A stretch of 64,000 nucleotides of DNA from Planctomycetota bacterium (GTDB lineage: Bacteria > Planctomycetota > Phycisphaerae > Phycisphaerales > UBA1924), in contig JBCBSM010000001.1 of the NCBI GenBank assembly GCA_039819165.1, positions 744,001 through 808,000 of the forward strand, in the 5' to 3' direction. Below, piece by piece: positions 43,390 through 54,517 of this stretch. The position numbers and the translations under genes are program-made. Numbering within the stretch: the first letter of the stretch is position 1; every line of letters begins with the position of its first letter. Under the pieces are notes generated by a model, which was not told the origin of the DNA, did not search any database, and saw only the letters and a program-made list of their open reading frames with translations.

Positions 43390-44676
43390 TCAGACGCCTC
43401 CTCCGTTCAGCGACTCGATCATCGCGACCATCGGCAGGAACATCGCGATCACGATCGTGCCCACCATGACGCCGATCAGTACCACCATGACCGGCTCGAG
43501 CAGCTTGAGCGCCGCCTGCACCGCGACGTCAACCTCTTCGTCGTAGTTGTCGGCCACCTTCATCAGCATGACGTCCAGCTCGCCGGTCTCCTCGCCCACG
43601 TCCACCATGTTCACGACGATGGGCTCGCAGGTCTTGCTCTCGCGGAGGGGCACGGCGATCGACTCGCCCTCCCGGACCGAATCGTGCACCCGCATCAGTG
43701 CCTTCTCGAACACCGAGTTGCCCGACGTATCCGCGGTGATGCGGATGGCCTCCAGGATCGGCACGCCCGCGGTGATCAGCGTGCCCAGCGTGCGGGTGAA
43801 CTTGGCCACCGTCGACTTGCGTGCGATGCCGCCGATCACCGGCGTCAGCAGCACCATGCGGTCGGTCAGCGCCCGGCCGGGCTTGGCCAGCCGCACCAGC
43901 TTCCACACGAACGGGATGGCGAACAGGCCGCCCACGAAGAGCACGGCGCCGGGGAAGGCCTGGCCCGGGTTGGTGCCCGCCATCCACTTGCTGGTGCCGA
44001 TCAGCCAGATCGTCAGCCCCGGCAACTCGACGCCGAAGTCCTCGAAGATCGCCTGGAACTGCGGCACGATCACCAGCATGATCACCACGAGGATGACCAC
44101 GGCCACGAAGAGCACCACGATCGGGTAGATCATCGCGCCCTTGATCTTCCGCTTGAGGGACTGCGCCTTCTCCATGAATTCGCTGAGCCGCTGCAGGATG
44201 ACGTCCAGCACGCCGCCGACCTCGCCGGCGGCAATCATCTTGACGTACAGCCGGTTGAACGCCCGCGGGTGCTTGGCCATCGCCTCGGAGAGGCTCGCCC
44301 CGCCCTGGACCTCGTCGGTCACGTCGATCAGCACGTTCTTCAGCGGGCCGGGCTTAGCCTGGCTCTCGAGGATCTGCAGGCTGCGGAGCAGCGGCAAGCC
44401 GGCGTCCTGCAGCGTGGAGAGCTGCCGCGTGAACTGCGTCAGCTGCTTCTTCTTCACGCCGCCGATGCTGAAGCCGCCACCCTTACGCTTCTTCTTGGCC
44501 GCGACCTCGGGCCCGCCGGCCACGGCCGACTTCTTGACCTTCTGCTCGCGGACCGCGGTCGGGTAGAGGCTCTGGGACTTCAGCCGACCGATGGCCTCCT
44601 CGTCCGAGGTCGCCTCCAGCGTGCCCTTCTTGACCTTGCCCTCGGCATCGCGGGCTTCGTACGCAAAGGTTGGCAT
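43390..44676 (-). CDS. pilC: Type IV pilus/T2SS inner membrane platform protein
   Basis: 428 residues from ATG 44676 (AGGAG nine bases upstream). The start MPTFAYEARDAEGKVKKGTLEA and the duplicated T2SSF domains (QFTRQLSTLQDAGLPLLRSL and KFTRTLGTLITAGVPILEAI) identify PilC/GspF, with three membrane helices. It links the cytoplasmic ATPases with the pilin helices. A Lys-rich insert (AAKKKRKGGG) lies between the N-terminal segment and the first domain. Downstream of the second PilB gene by 57 bases. Confidence 0.95.
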   Translation of the reverse strand: MPTFAYEARDAEGKVKKGTLEATSDEEAIGRLKSQSLYPTAVREQKVKKSAVAGGPEVAAKKKRKGGGFSIGGVKKKQLTQFTRQLSTLQDAGLPLLRSLQILESQAKPGPLKNVLIDVTDEVQGGASLSEAMAKHPRAFNRLYVKMIAAGEVGGVLDVILQRLSEFMEKAQSLKRKIKGAMIYPIVVLFVAVVILVVIMLVIVPQFQAIFEDFGVELPGLTIWLIGTSKWMAGTNPGQAFPGAVLFVGGLFAIPFVWKLVRLAKPGRALTDRMVLLTPVIGGIARKSTVAKFTRTLGTLITAGVPILEAIRITADTSGNSVFEKALMRVHDSVREGESIAVPLRESKTCEPIVVNMVDVGEETGELDVMLMKVADNYDEEVDVAVQAALKLLEPVMVVLIGVMVGTIVIAMFLPMVAMIESLNGGGV

Positions 44677-44733
44677 GCCACACAACTCCTGTTCGTCCGC
44701 CGCGGCCGAATCCGGCCCGGCGCGACCGCACCG

Positions 44734-46461
44734 CTATTCCTCGACGAGCGTCTCGCGGACCACCTCGTCGATGCTGGTCTGACCCTCGTAGATCGCCAGC
44801 AGCCCGCTCTCACGCAGCGTCCGCATCCCGCGGGTGCGGGCGTGCTCGCGCACGAGGCTCAGGCTCTCCTCGTTCATCACCATGTCCCGGATCGTGTCGT
44901 CCATGACCATGATCTCGAACAGCGCCATCCGGCCCCGGTACCCGCCGTGCTGCGCATCGCCCCGCGGCCGATGGAAGGTCTTGCCCGCCACGTCGGACAT
45001 CCGCAGCCCCAGCTCCATCAACTCTTCTTCGGCCGGCTCGTACGCCTCCATCGCGTCCTTGGCGATCCGGCGGACCAGCCGCTGCGCCACGATGCCCTCG
45101 ATCGTGGCCGTCAGCAGGAAGGGCTCGAGGCCGAGATCGACCAGGCGGACGATCGAGCTGGGCGCGTCGTTGGTGTGCAGCGTGCTCAGCACGAGGTGGC
45201 CCGTCAGCGACGCCTGCACCGCGATCTGCGCGGTCTCCAGGTCGCGGATCTCGCCGACGAGGATTACGTCGGGATCCTGACGCAGGAAGCTCCGCAGCGC
45301 CTTGGCGAACGTCAGGCCTACGTCCTCGTTGACCTGCACCTGGCACAGCCCGTCGATGTCGTACTCCACCGGATCCTCGGCGGTCAGCACCTTGGTCTCG
45401 ATGTCGTTGAGCTCGGCTAGGGCCGCGTAGAGCGTGGTCGTCTTGCCCGAGCCCGTCGGCCCGGTCACCACGACGATGCCGTTGGGCTTGTTGATCAGGG
45501 CCCGGAAGCGCTCCAGGTCGTCCTCGCGGAAGCCGATGCGGTCGAGATTCAGCTCGACGTTCGAGCGATCCAGCACGCGCATCACGACGCTCTCGCCGTG
45601 CATCGTGGGCAACACCGCGATGCGGAGATCGACCGGACGGCCGCCCACCTGAAGCTCGATGCGGCCGTCCTGCGGCAGCCGCCGCTCGGCGATATCCAGG
45701 TCCGCCATGACCTTGACGCGGCTTGTGATCGCCGGCCCGAGGTGCTTGGGCGGCGGCACCATCTCGTAGAGGACGCCGTCGATGCGATACCGCATCTTGA
45801 ACTCGTCCTCGAACGGCTCGAAGTGGATGTCGCTGGCCTTGTCCCGGATGGCCTGCAGCAGCACCAGGTTCAGCAGCTTGACGACCTGGTTGTCGCTGGC
45901 GGCCTCGGTGATGGCGTCGAGGTCGATCGACTCGCCCCGGCCCTCGAGCGCCATGAACTTCTCGTCGCTGGCCAGCCCGCTGACCACGTCGACCACCGAC
46001 TCCTGCTCCGCGTAGTGCTTGCCCAGCAGCTCGTCGATCTGCGCCGGATCGGCCACGACCGCCTCCACGGTCATGCCCAGAAGCAGCCGCAGGTCGTCCA
46101 CGGCGCGGAAGTTGTCGGCGCTCTTCATCGCGATCCGAAGCCGTTTGGCCGTCGCGTTGTATTCCAGCGGCACCACGCCGTAGGCCCGGGCGCTCTCGGC
46201 GGGGATCGCGGCGATGGCCTCGCCGGCGATTTCTCGCTCGGCCAGATCCACATAGGCCATGCCGGCCTGGCCCGCCAGCGCCGCCTGGACGTCCGTTTCG
46301 GTGCAGTACTCCAGCTCGACGAGCACCTCGCCGATGGGCCGCCGCCGCGTCTTCTGGATCGACAGCGCCTCGTGCACCTGCTCGCGCGTGACCTTGCCCA
46401 TCTTGGTCAGCACGCGGCCGAGCTTGCGGCCCTTCAGTTCGTCGGTGTTGGTCGTCGCCAT
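44734..46461 (-). CDS. pilB: PilB/GspE-family assembly ATPase (copy 2)
   Basis: 575 residues from ATG 46461 (GAGGA upstream). N-terminal MshEN-type domain (KLGRVLTKMGKVTREQVHEAL), then the secretion ATPase: ASDIHFEPFEDEFKMRYRIDG, Walker A GPTGSGKT (334-341), the Asp box LTAEDPVEYDIDG, Walker B VILVGEIRDLETAQIA and the His box TGHLVLSTLHTND. The tetracysteine zinc loop of most PilB/GspE proteins is not there (no CxxC in the GGYRGRMALFEIM region). It powers pilin polymerisation from the cytoplasm. Confidence 0.93.
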   Translation of the reverse strand: MATTNTDELKGRKLGRVLTKMGKVTREQVHEALSIQKTRRRPIGEVLVELEYCTETDVQAALAGQAGMAYVDLAEREIAGEAIAAIPAESARAYGVVPLEYNATAKRLRIAMKSADNFRAVDDLRLLLGMTVEAVVADPAQIDELLGKHYAEQESVVDVVSGLASDEKFMALEGRGESIDLDAITEAASDNQVVKLLNLVLLQAIRDKASDIHFEPFEDEFKMRYRIDGVLYEMVPPPKHLGPAITSRVKVMADLDIAERRLPQDGRIELQVGGRPVDLRIAVLPTMHGESVVMRVLDRSNVELNLDRIGFREDDLERFRALINKPNGIVVVTGPTGSGKTTTLYAALAELNDIETKVLTAEDPVEYDIDGLCQVQVNEDVGLTFAKALRSFLRQDPDVILVGEIRDLETAQIAVQASLTGHLVLSTLHTNDAPSSIVRLVDLGLEPFLLTATIEGIVAQRLVRRIAKDAMEAYEPAEEELMELGLRMSDVAGKTFHRPRGDAQHGGYRGRMALFEIMVMDDTIRDMVMNEESLSLVREHARTRGMRTLRESGLLAIYEGQTSIDEVVRETLVEE

Positions 46462-46633
46462 GGTGGAGTCCTCGAGGCCGAGGCGATCATGCCGCGATCG
46501 GATCCGGAGGAGTCTTCGGCCCCCGAACCCTCGATGATGCCGGCCTCCCGAAACAAAGTCGGCCTCGCGGAAACGAGGCACCTAGAAAAACGACTAATTC
46601 AGAGCAAAGAACGGCTGGAACGGCCTTTCGTGC

Positions 46634-47788
46634 TCATGCGACGTCGGTCTCATCCAATTCGGGCCGGCCAACCGTCCGCCCGGTCTGGTGCACCCGATCA
46701 CGCACGGCACCTGGATCCTTGGCCTTGTCAACCATCTCCTCGGCGCTGATGATGCCGCTGGTGTACAGCGACCACAGGTGGTCGTCCAGCAGCTGCATGC
46801 CGAACTTGGCCCCCGTCTGGATCGACGAATCGATGCGGAAGGTCTTGCCCTCGCGGATCAGGTTCGAGATGGCCGGCGTGACGACGAGGAACTCGTAGGC
46901 GGCGATGCGGCCGGGCTTATCGACCCGCTTGAGCAGCGCCTGGCTGAGCACCGCCAGCAGGGCCGTCGACAGCTGCACCCGGATCTGGTTCTGCTGGCTG
47001 ACCGGAAAGGCGTCCACCACGCGGTCGATGGTCTTGGCGGCCCCGGTGGTGTGCAGGGTGCCAAACACCAAGTGGCCCGTCTCGGCAGCTCGGATGGCCG
47101 CCTCGATGGTCTCGAGGTCGCGCATCTCGCCGACGAGGATCACGTCGGGGTCCGAACGCAGCACGCGGCGGAGGGCCTCGGCGAAGCTGGGCACGTCGTT
47201 GCCCACCTCGCGCTGGTTGACCACGCTCTTCTTGTGGTAGTGGAAGTACTCGATCGGGTCTTCCATGGTCACGATGTGGCGGTCGTAGTAGGTGTTGATG
47301 TAGTCCAGTACCGTCGCGAGGCTGGTGGTCTTGCCCGAGCCGGTCGGCCCGGTGACCAGGAAGAGCCCACGCGGGCGGCGCGACAGGTCCTGCACCACCT
47401 CGGGCAGGCCGATCTGTTCGAAGGTCAGCAGCTCGTTGGGGATCAGGCGGAGCACCATCGCCAGATCGCCGCGCTGCTTGAAGATCGACACGCGGAAGCG
47501 GGCGGCATCGCCGTAGCCAAAGCCGAAGTCGGTGCCACCGACCTCGCTGAGCTCCTGCTGGTTCCGCTCGGGGGTGATCGACTTCATCAGCGAGACCAGG
47601 TCGTCCGAATCGAGGACCTTGGTCTCCAGGTTCTTCAGGCCGCCGTGCAAGCGGACGGTGGGCTTGCGGCCCACGGTGAGGTGGAGGTCGCTGGCGCCCG
47701 TCCGCACGACGGTGTCGAGCAGGCGGTCGATCTGCACGGTGCCGCCGCCGGCGATGGTCCTGGACTGCTCGGATTCGGTTGAGGCCAT
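46634..47788 (-). CDS. pilT: Twitching-motility retraction ATPase PilT
   Basis: 384 residues. GASDLHLTVGRKPTVRLHG at the N-terminus, Walker A GPTGSGKT (147-154), TMEDPIEYFHYHKKSVVNQREVG, Walker B VILVGEMRDLETIEAAIRAAETGHLVFGTLHT: all PilT rather than PilB. It depolymerises pili, so the presence of this gene argues for a retractile type IV pilus rather than a pure type II secretion system. The C-terminal AIRAEETMQL-type retraction motif is replaced by ISAEEMVDKAKDP. GAGGGAG lies just upstream of ATG 47788. Confidence 0.95.
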   Translation of the reverse strand: MASTESEQSRTIAGGGTVQIDRLLDTVVRTGASDLHLTVGRKPTVRLHGGLKNLETKVLDSDDLVSLMKSITPERNQQELSEVGGTDFGFGYGDAARFRVSIFKQRGDLAMVLRLIPNELLTFEQIGLPEVVQDLSRRPRGLFLVTGPTGSGKTTSLATVLDYINTYYDRHIVTMEDPIEYFHYHKKSVVNQREVGNDVPSFAEALRRVLRSDPDVILVGEMRDLETIEAAIRAAETGHLVFGTLHTTGAAKTIDRVVDAFPVSQQNQIRVQLSTALLAVLSQALLKRVDKPGRIAAYEFLVVTPAISNLIREGKTFRIDSSIQTGAKFGMQLLDDHLWSLYTSGIISAEEMVDKAKDPGAVRDRVHQTGRTVGRPELDETDVA

Positions 47789-47821
47789 GGCTGCTCCCTC
47801 GGGTTGCTGGTGGGTCTCGTG

Positions 47822-49546
<1,725 letters not shown>

Positions 49547-49714
49547 AGACCAGTCGATCCCGCCGTCCGTCAGAGGTGTTGGTGGCCGGCCCCGAGGCAG
49601 GGCGAGCCGTCAGCGTACGCTTCCCGGAGTTCCTGTGGGCGTGCCGGCGAGATCCAAATCTGCCCTACAAGCACCGAATCCGCGGGCCTCCATCCGAGCC
49701 GCCGGACGCAACGC

Positions 49715-50527
49715 ATGGCAAGCCACGACCAGCCCGACGCCGAAGCCTCGCGCACGCCGCGGGTCTTGGTGGCCGCGGGCCCCACGCACGAGCCCATCGA
49801 CGACGTGCGGTACCTCGCGAATCGCTCGTCGGGTCGGCTCGGCGCAGCGCTCGCGGAGACCTCGTCCAAACGCGGCTGGCCGACCACGCTGCTGATGGGA
49901 CCATGCACCGCCCGCGATCGCCTGGAGGAGCGGATCGCGGGACGTCGATCGGCACCAGGGCGCCCCCTGGCGGATGCTGCCTCGCACAACAACGAGCCTC
50001 CATCGGGCCAGAACGGCCCTGCTGAGCAACGCGTCGCTTCGCACCTCGACCTCGTCCGGTTCCGAACGGCCGCGGACCTGCAGGCCCTCCTACTCGAGCG
50101 CGTACCGGCGATCGACGTGCTGGTGATGGCGGCCGCGGTCGCCGATTTCCGGCCCGCCGGCCACGTCCATGGCAAGCTGGAGCGGGGCGAGACGATCACG
50201 CTCGCACTCGAGCCCGTACCCGATCTACTCGCCGAGGCCCGCCGGGGCATGACCGGCGGAGCGATCGCTATCGGCTTCGCCCTCGAGGCCGACGCCGCGA
50301 GCGATGAACGCGGACGCCGCAAGCTCGAGCGGAAGGGCTGCGACGCGATCGTGGTGAACCCCCTGGACACCATGGACTCGGCGGACATCGACGCCAGAAT
50401 CCTGTTCGCCGATGCGGATCGGCCGCCCCGCCGCGTCGGCCCGATGGGCAAGGCCGCCTTCGCCTCGGTGCTGCTCGACGTCGCCGCCGAACTCTGGCGG
50501 GCGGCGGGCCGCCCTTCGCCTCGTTGA
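49715..50527 (+). CDS. coaB: Phosphopantothenate-cysteine ligase (CoaB domain only)
   Basis: 270 residues from ATG 49715; no good ribosome binding site. VAAGPTHEPIDDVRYLANRSSGRLGAALA is the nucleotide-binding block of CoaB, followed by LVMAAAVADFRPAGHVHGKLER (with the conserved Lys of KLER), IAIGFALEADAA, KLERKGCDAIVVNPL and GPMGKAAFASVLLD. It joins cysteine to 4'-phosphopantothenate in coenzyme A synthesis. In most bacteria CoaB is fused behind CoaC; here the flavin-dependent decarboxylase half is absent, so a separate coaC must exist elsewhere. A polar insert of about 40 residues around 80-120 is unusual. Confidence 0.87.
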   Translation: MASHDQPDAEASRTPRVLVAAGPTHEPIDDVRYLANRSSGRLGAALAETSSKRGWPTTLLMGPCTARDRLEERIAGRRSAPGRPLADAASHNNEPPSGQNGPAEQRVASHLDLVRFRTAADLQALLLERVPAIDVLVMAAAVADFRPAGHVHGKLERGETITLALEPVPDLLAEARRGMTGGAIAIGFALEADAASDERGRRKLERKGCDAIVVNPLDTMDSADIDARILFADADRPPRRVGPMGKAAFASVLLDVAAELWRAAGRPSPR

Positions 50528-50558
50528 CCTCCACGCCTCGACGACGGAGACCACAAGC

Positions 50559-52265
50559 ATGCCCGACGCGACGCCCCGATCCAAACGCGAGCGCCAGCGG
50601 CGCTCCGGCGGCGCCGCTCCCCGGCCCAAGATGACCCCGCGCATCCTGGGCGAGCACGATGGGGTCATCGTGGTCGACAAGCCGGCGGGCATGACCACCG
50701 CGTCAAAGGACGCCCGCGACGACACGGTGCTCGCGCACGTCCGACGGTGGCTGCAGGCGGCGCGGCCCGACGCCCGCGTCTGGGTCGTGCATCGCCTCGA
50801 CCGCGACGCCAGCGGGCTGGTGCTCTTCGCCTCGACGTCGGCGGCTTACGGCTGGCTCAAGGAGGATCTCCGCGCCAACCGGGTCCGGGCCGACTTCGCG
50901 GCCATCGTCCGCGGCACGCCCGCGTGGGAGGGCGAGCACACGCTCGTCGACGAGCTGCACGACGGCCCGCAGCGGCGAGTGGTCGCCGTCGCCAACGGCC
51001 GTGCGCCCGCCAGCGACGCGACGGCCACGGCGGTCACGCACGCCCGTGTCGAATGCACCGGCAAGGGGCGGGCGCTGCTCGCGCTCCGGATGGACACGAG
51101 CCGCCGCCACCAGCTGCGGGTGCAGCTCGCACACGCGGGACACGCCATCCTCGGCGATCGTCTCTACGGCCCCGAGCGCCAGAAACCCCGGCACGACGCC
51201 CGCATGCGGCTGTGCCTGCACGCGACGCGGCTGGAGCTTCGCCACCCCACCACGGGCCAGGCGATGACCTTCGAGTCGCCGCCACCCAAGCGATTCGCCA
51301 CGCTCGTTGACGCCGGTCGGGACGCGCCCAAGCCGGCAACCGATTCCGAAGCCACGCCCCCAGGCACGACCGCGGCAGAGACGCCGAGCGAACCCGCGCC
51401 AAAGCCCGCCCGGCCGCAGCAGCGGGACGCCCGCGGATGGGATCACGTAGCCGCCTGGTACGACAAGCTCGTCGGCGAGGGCCGCAGCGACCACCACTCG
51501 GCCGTCATCGTGCCCGGCACGCTGCGGCTGCTGGGGCTGGAGCGCGGCGAGCGGCTGCTAGACGTTGCCTGCGGAGAGGGCGTGCTGGCACGCGCCGCCG
51601 CCGAACTGGGCGCGGCGGTCGTCGGCGTCGACGCCTCGGCGGGGCTGATCGATGCGGCGCGGCAGCGGGCGCGGGGACGGGAGACCTATCTCGTCGGGGA
51701 CGCCCAGAACCTCGCACACGTCGAGGGGCTGCGCGACGCCGAGCCCTTCGACGCGGCCAGCTGCGTGATGGCGCTGATGAACATCGAGGCCATCGAGGCC
51801 GCCTTCCGGGGCATCCGAACGCGGCTCAGGCCCGGCGGCCGCTTCGTGGCGATCGTGCTGCACCCGGCGTTCCGCGCACCGGGGCGAACCGGCTGGGGCT
51901 GGGACGAAGAGGGCGCTTCCGACGGCATCCCGTCCGGCCCCGCCGCCCAGCGGCGCCGCCAGCCCGGAGCCATGCGGCAGTACCGCCGCGTGGACGCCTA
52001 CCTCACGCCCCACGCCCAGCCCATCGTGATGAACCCCGGCGCTGCCGCGCACGGCCGCCGAGCGATCACCACCACCACCCACCACCGCCCGTTGCAGGAC
52101 TACATCGCCGCGCTCGCCCGCTGCGGCTTCGCGATCGACGCCCTCGAGGAATGGCCGAGCCAGCGTACCAGCGAGCCCGGTCCCCGCGCCGATGCCGAGA
52201 ACCGCGCACGCCGGGAGATACCGATGTTCCTGGGCCTGCGGGCGATCGCGTTCGCGGCAACATAA
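50559..52265 (+). CDS. RluA-family pseudouridine synthase fused to a SAM methyltransferase
   Basis: 568 residues from ATG 50559 (GGAG nine bases upstream). Residues 25-245 are an RluA-type pseudouridine synthase: GVIVVDKPAGMTT, VHRLDRDASGLVLFA (catalytic Asp kept; the usual Thr is Ala), RRHQLRVQLAHAGHAILGDRLYG. An Ala/Pro/Thr-rich linker of about 45 residues follows. Residues 290-450 form a class I methyltransferase: GWDHVAAWYDKLVGEGRSDHH, LLDVACGEGVLARAAAELG (SAM loop), VGVDAS, FDAASCVMALMNIE, RLRPGGRFVAIVLHP. The pair suggests two modifications of the same RNA, possibly 23S rRNA, but the methyltransferase substrate could be unrelated. Confidence 0.85.
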   Translation: MPDATPRSKRERQRRSGGAAPRPKMTPRILGEHDGVIVVDKPAGMTTASKDARDDTVLAHVRRWLQAARPDARVWVVHRLDRDASGLVLFASTSAAYGWLKEDLRANRVRADFAAIVRGTPAWEGEHTLVDELHDGPQRRVVAVANGRAPASDATATAVTHARVECTGKGRALLALRMDTSRRHQLRVQLAHAGHAILGDRLYGPERQKPRHDARMRLCLHATRLELRHPTTGQAMTFESPPPKRFATLVDAGRDAPKPATDSEATPPGTTAAETPSEPAPKPARPQQRDARGWDHVAAWYDKLVGEGRSDHHSAVIVPGTLRLLGLERGERLLDVACGEGVLARAAAELGAAVVGVDASAGLIDAARQRARGRETYLVGDAQNLAHVEGLRDAEPFDAASCVMALMNIEAIEAAFRGIRTRLRPGGRFVAIVLHPAFRAPGRTGWGWDEEGASDGIPSGPAAQRRRQPGAMRQYRRVDAYLTPHAQPIVMNPGAAAHGRRAITTTTHHRPLQDYIAALARCGFAIDALEEWPSQRTSEPGPRADAENRARREIPMFLGLRAIAFAAT

Positions 52266-52405
52266 ATCGTGCCCAGGAGCCCAATGCTAAGAAGACGTTA
52301 GCACAGCGCGAAGACGCCGCCGATGCACGCAATCCCGCGGGCCGCGCGACGCGACTCGAACTGCGAACGCCCGTATCCTCCGGCTTACCCCGCGGAGGAT
52401 CCGAG

Positions 52406-54493
52406 ATGCCCCGAACGCCGATCGTGCTCGCGTTGTCGCTGTGCCCGCTGGTCGCTCCTGCCCTCGCCCAGAACGGCGAGGTCGAGCCCGGCTACCAAGC
52501 CAAGGAGGAGACTCCCTTCCTGCTGCACGAGCGGCACCTCCACAGGCACAACGCCGACCATCCCACCGTGGCGCCCGACGGCACCCGGTTCTTCACCAAC
52601 CGCCGAAGCGACGTCGATCTGCCGCTGCCCGAGGAGACCGACGCGTTCGTGTTCGCCGTCTTCGGCGATCGGACCGGCGGACCCGATAGCGGCGTCAACG
52701 TGCTGGCCGATGCGGTCCGCGACGTCAACCTGCTCGAGCCCGATCTGGTGATGACCGTGGGCGACATGATCGATGGGTACAACCAGACCGATGAGTGGAT
52801 GACCGAGATGCGGGAGTACAAGGCGATCATGGGCGAACTGATCTGCCCGTGGTTCCCCGTCGCCGGCAACCACGACATCTACTGGCGGGGCCCCGATGCC
52901 GACCGCAACCGGCCCGAGGGCGAGCACGAGAAGAGCTACGAGATGCACTTTGGCCCGCTGTGGTACAGCTTCACGCACAAGGGCAGCCACTTCATCGTGC
53001 TCTACTCCGATGAGGGCAACCCAGAGACCGGCGAGAAGAGCATCTCCCGCGCCGACACCCAGGTCATGAGCGACGAGCAGAAGCAATTCCTGGCCGAGGC
53101 GCTCGAGCGCGGCAGGGCGGCGCAGCACCAGTTCCTCTTCCTGCATCACCCCCGCTGGCTCGGCGGCCGCTACGGCGAGGACTGGAACGACAACGTCCAC
53201 CCGATGCTCGCCGACGCCGGCAATGTCCGCGCCGTCTTCGCGGGCCACATCCACCGCATGCGGCACGACTTCGGCCCCAACGGCGACGACGGCATCGAGT
53301 ACGTCACGCTCGCCACCGTCGGCGGCGGCCAGCGTGGCGCCATTCCCGAGGCCGGCAACCTGCACCACTACCACCTGGTCACCGTACGGCCCCAGCAAAT
53401 CGCCCTGACGGCCTATCCCGTCGGACAGGCCATGAACGTCCGCGAGATCAGCGGTCCCATGCTCGAGCAGATCAACGCCCTCCGCGAGAGCGGTACGACG
53501 GTCGAGAGCTTCGTGAAGTTCACCCCCGAGGGCGCCGCCCGCGGCGAGGTCAGCGTCACCGTCACCAACCCCAGCGATCGCCCGGTCGAGTTCGCGCTGT
53601 CGCCGGCCTCCGCCGACAACCGTTGGATGTTCCGCCCCGACCACACCCACGACGTGCTGCAGCCCGGCGAGTCCGCCGAGATCGGCTTCCTCGTGGGCCG
53701 GCCCGAGGACAGCGCGGACGCGTCGCTCGATCGCCTGTCGATCGACGTCGACTACGACTACATGGCCCCGAGCTTCCGCTACAGCATCCCCACGCAGAGC
53801 GTGAGCGTGCCGGTGGACCTCAGCAGCCTGCCGCTGGAGACCGCCGACGCCGAGAACAAGGCGATGCGCTTCGACGGCGACGACGCCATCCGCGTCGACA
53901 CGGAGGTCGCCAGCTTCGCGCCGCAGGGCTCGTTCACCATCGAGTGCTGGTTCAACGCCGAAACCTTCCAGGGTCGCACGGGCCTGCTGGCGAAGACCGA
54001 GAGCAGCGAGTACGGCATCTTCGTGAGCAACGGCGAGCTGTGGTTCGCCGCGCACCTCGGCGGCGCGTACCGCGAGCGGCGGATCGAGGGTGTCCTGGAG
54101 ACCGATCGGTGGCACCACATCGCCGGCGTCTACGACGAGCGGGCCGAGGAGCTGCGCACCTATCTCGACGGACGGCTGATCGCATCGGTCGCGGTCGACC
54201 CCAGCTGGAGCCGCACCATCAACGACCTGCCGTTCTACATCGGCGCCGACGTCAACCGCGGCGGCCAGCCGACGTCGTTCTTCCGCGGGCTGATCGACGA
54301 GGTCCGCCTCTCGCCGCGGGCTCGCTACCGGGGCGACTCGTTCGTGCCCGAGCGCCGCTTGACCGCCGATCGCCGGACGACCGCGTTGTACAGCTTCGAC
54401 ACCCTGCTGGGTGCGTACATCATCGATAGCTCGGGCAACGGCCACCATGCCGAGGCCTTCGGCGACCCCGAGCCGGTGGCGGTCAGCAACTAG
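52406..54493 (+). CDS. Secreted metallophosphoesterase with LamG-like domain
   Basis: 695 residues from ATG 52406, GGAGG upstream. Signal peptide ending ALA (about residue 21). Calcineurin-like phosphoesterase motifs in order: FGDRTGG, VGDMIDGYNQ, AGNHDIYW, FLHHPRW, FAGHIHRMRHD. After a beta-sandwich linker, the last 220 residues are a concanavalin/LamG-type domain (FDGDDAIRVDTE, SFTIECWFNAETFQGRTGLL, WHHIAGVYDERAEELRTYLDG, GLIDEVRLSPRARY). The enzyme would act outside the cytoplasm on phosphate esters, with LamG holding it to a glycan. Such fusions are frequent in planctomycetes. Confidence 0.87.
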   Translation: MPRTPIVLALSLCPLVAPALAQNGEVEPGYQAKEETPFLLHERHLHRHNADHPTVAPDGTRFFTNRRSDVDLPLPEETDAFVFAVFGDRTGGPDSGVNVLADAVRDVNLLEPDLVMTVGDMIDGYNQTDEWMTEMREYKAIMGELICPWFPVAGNHDIYWRGPDADRNRPEGEHEKSYEMHFGPLWYSFTHKGSHFIVLYSDEGNPETGEKSISRADTQVMSDEQKQFLAEALERGRAAQHQFLFLHHPRWLGGRYGEDWNDNVHPMLADAGNVRAVFAGHIHRMRHDFGPNGDDGIEYVTLATVGGGQRGAIPEAGNLHHYHLVTVRPQQIALTAYPVGQAMNVREISGPMLEQINALRESGTTVESFVKFTPEGAARGEVSVTVTNPSDRPVEFALSPASADNRWMFRPDHTHDVLQPGESAEIGFLVGRPEDSADASLDRLSIDVDYDYMAPSFRYSIPTQSVSVPVDLSSLPLETADAENKAMRFDGDDAIRVDTEVASFAPQGSFTIECWFNAETFQGRTGLLAKTESSEYGIFVSNGELWFAAHLGGAYRERRIEGVLETDRWHHIAGVYDERAEELRTYLDGRLIASVAVDPSWSRTINDLPFYIGADVNRGGQPTSFFRGLIDEVRLSPRARYRGDSFVPERRLTADRRTTALYSFDTLLGAYIIDSSGNGHHAEAFGDPEPVAVSN

Positions 54494-54517
54494 GGGAACT
54501 GCCCCCACGCGGCGAAA

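Noticed and set aside
43264-45420. Plus-strand open frame of about 700 codons opposite PilC and PilB
   Set aside because: Low-complexity His/Asp/Gln composition, no start signals, and both opposite genes are certain.
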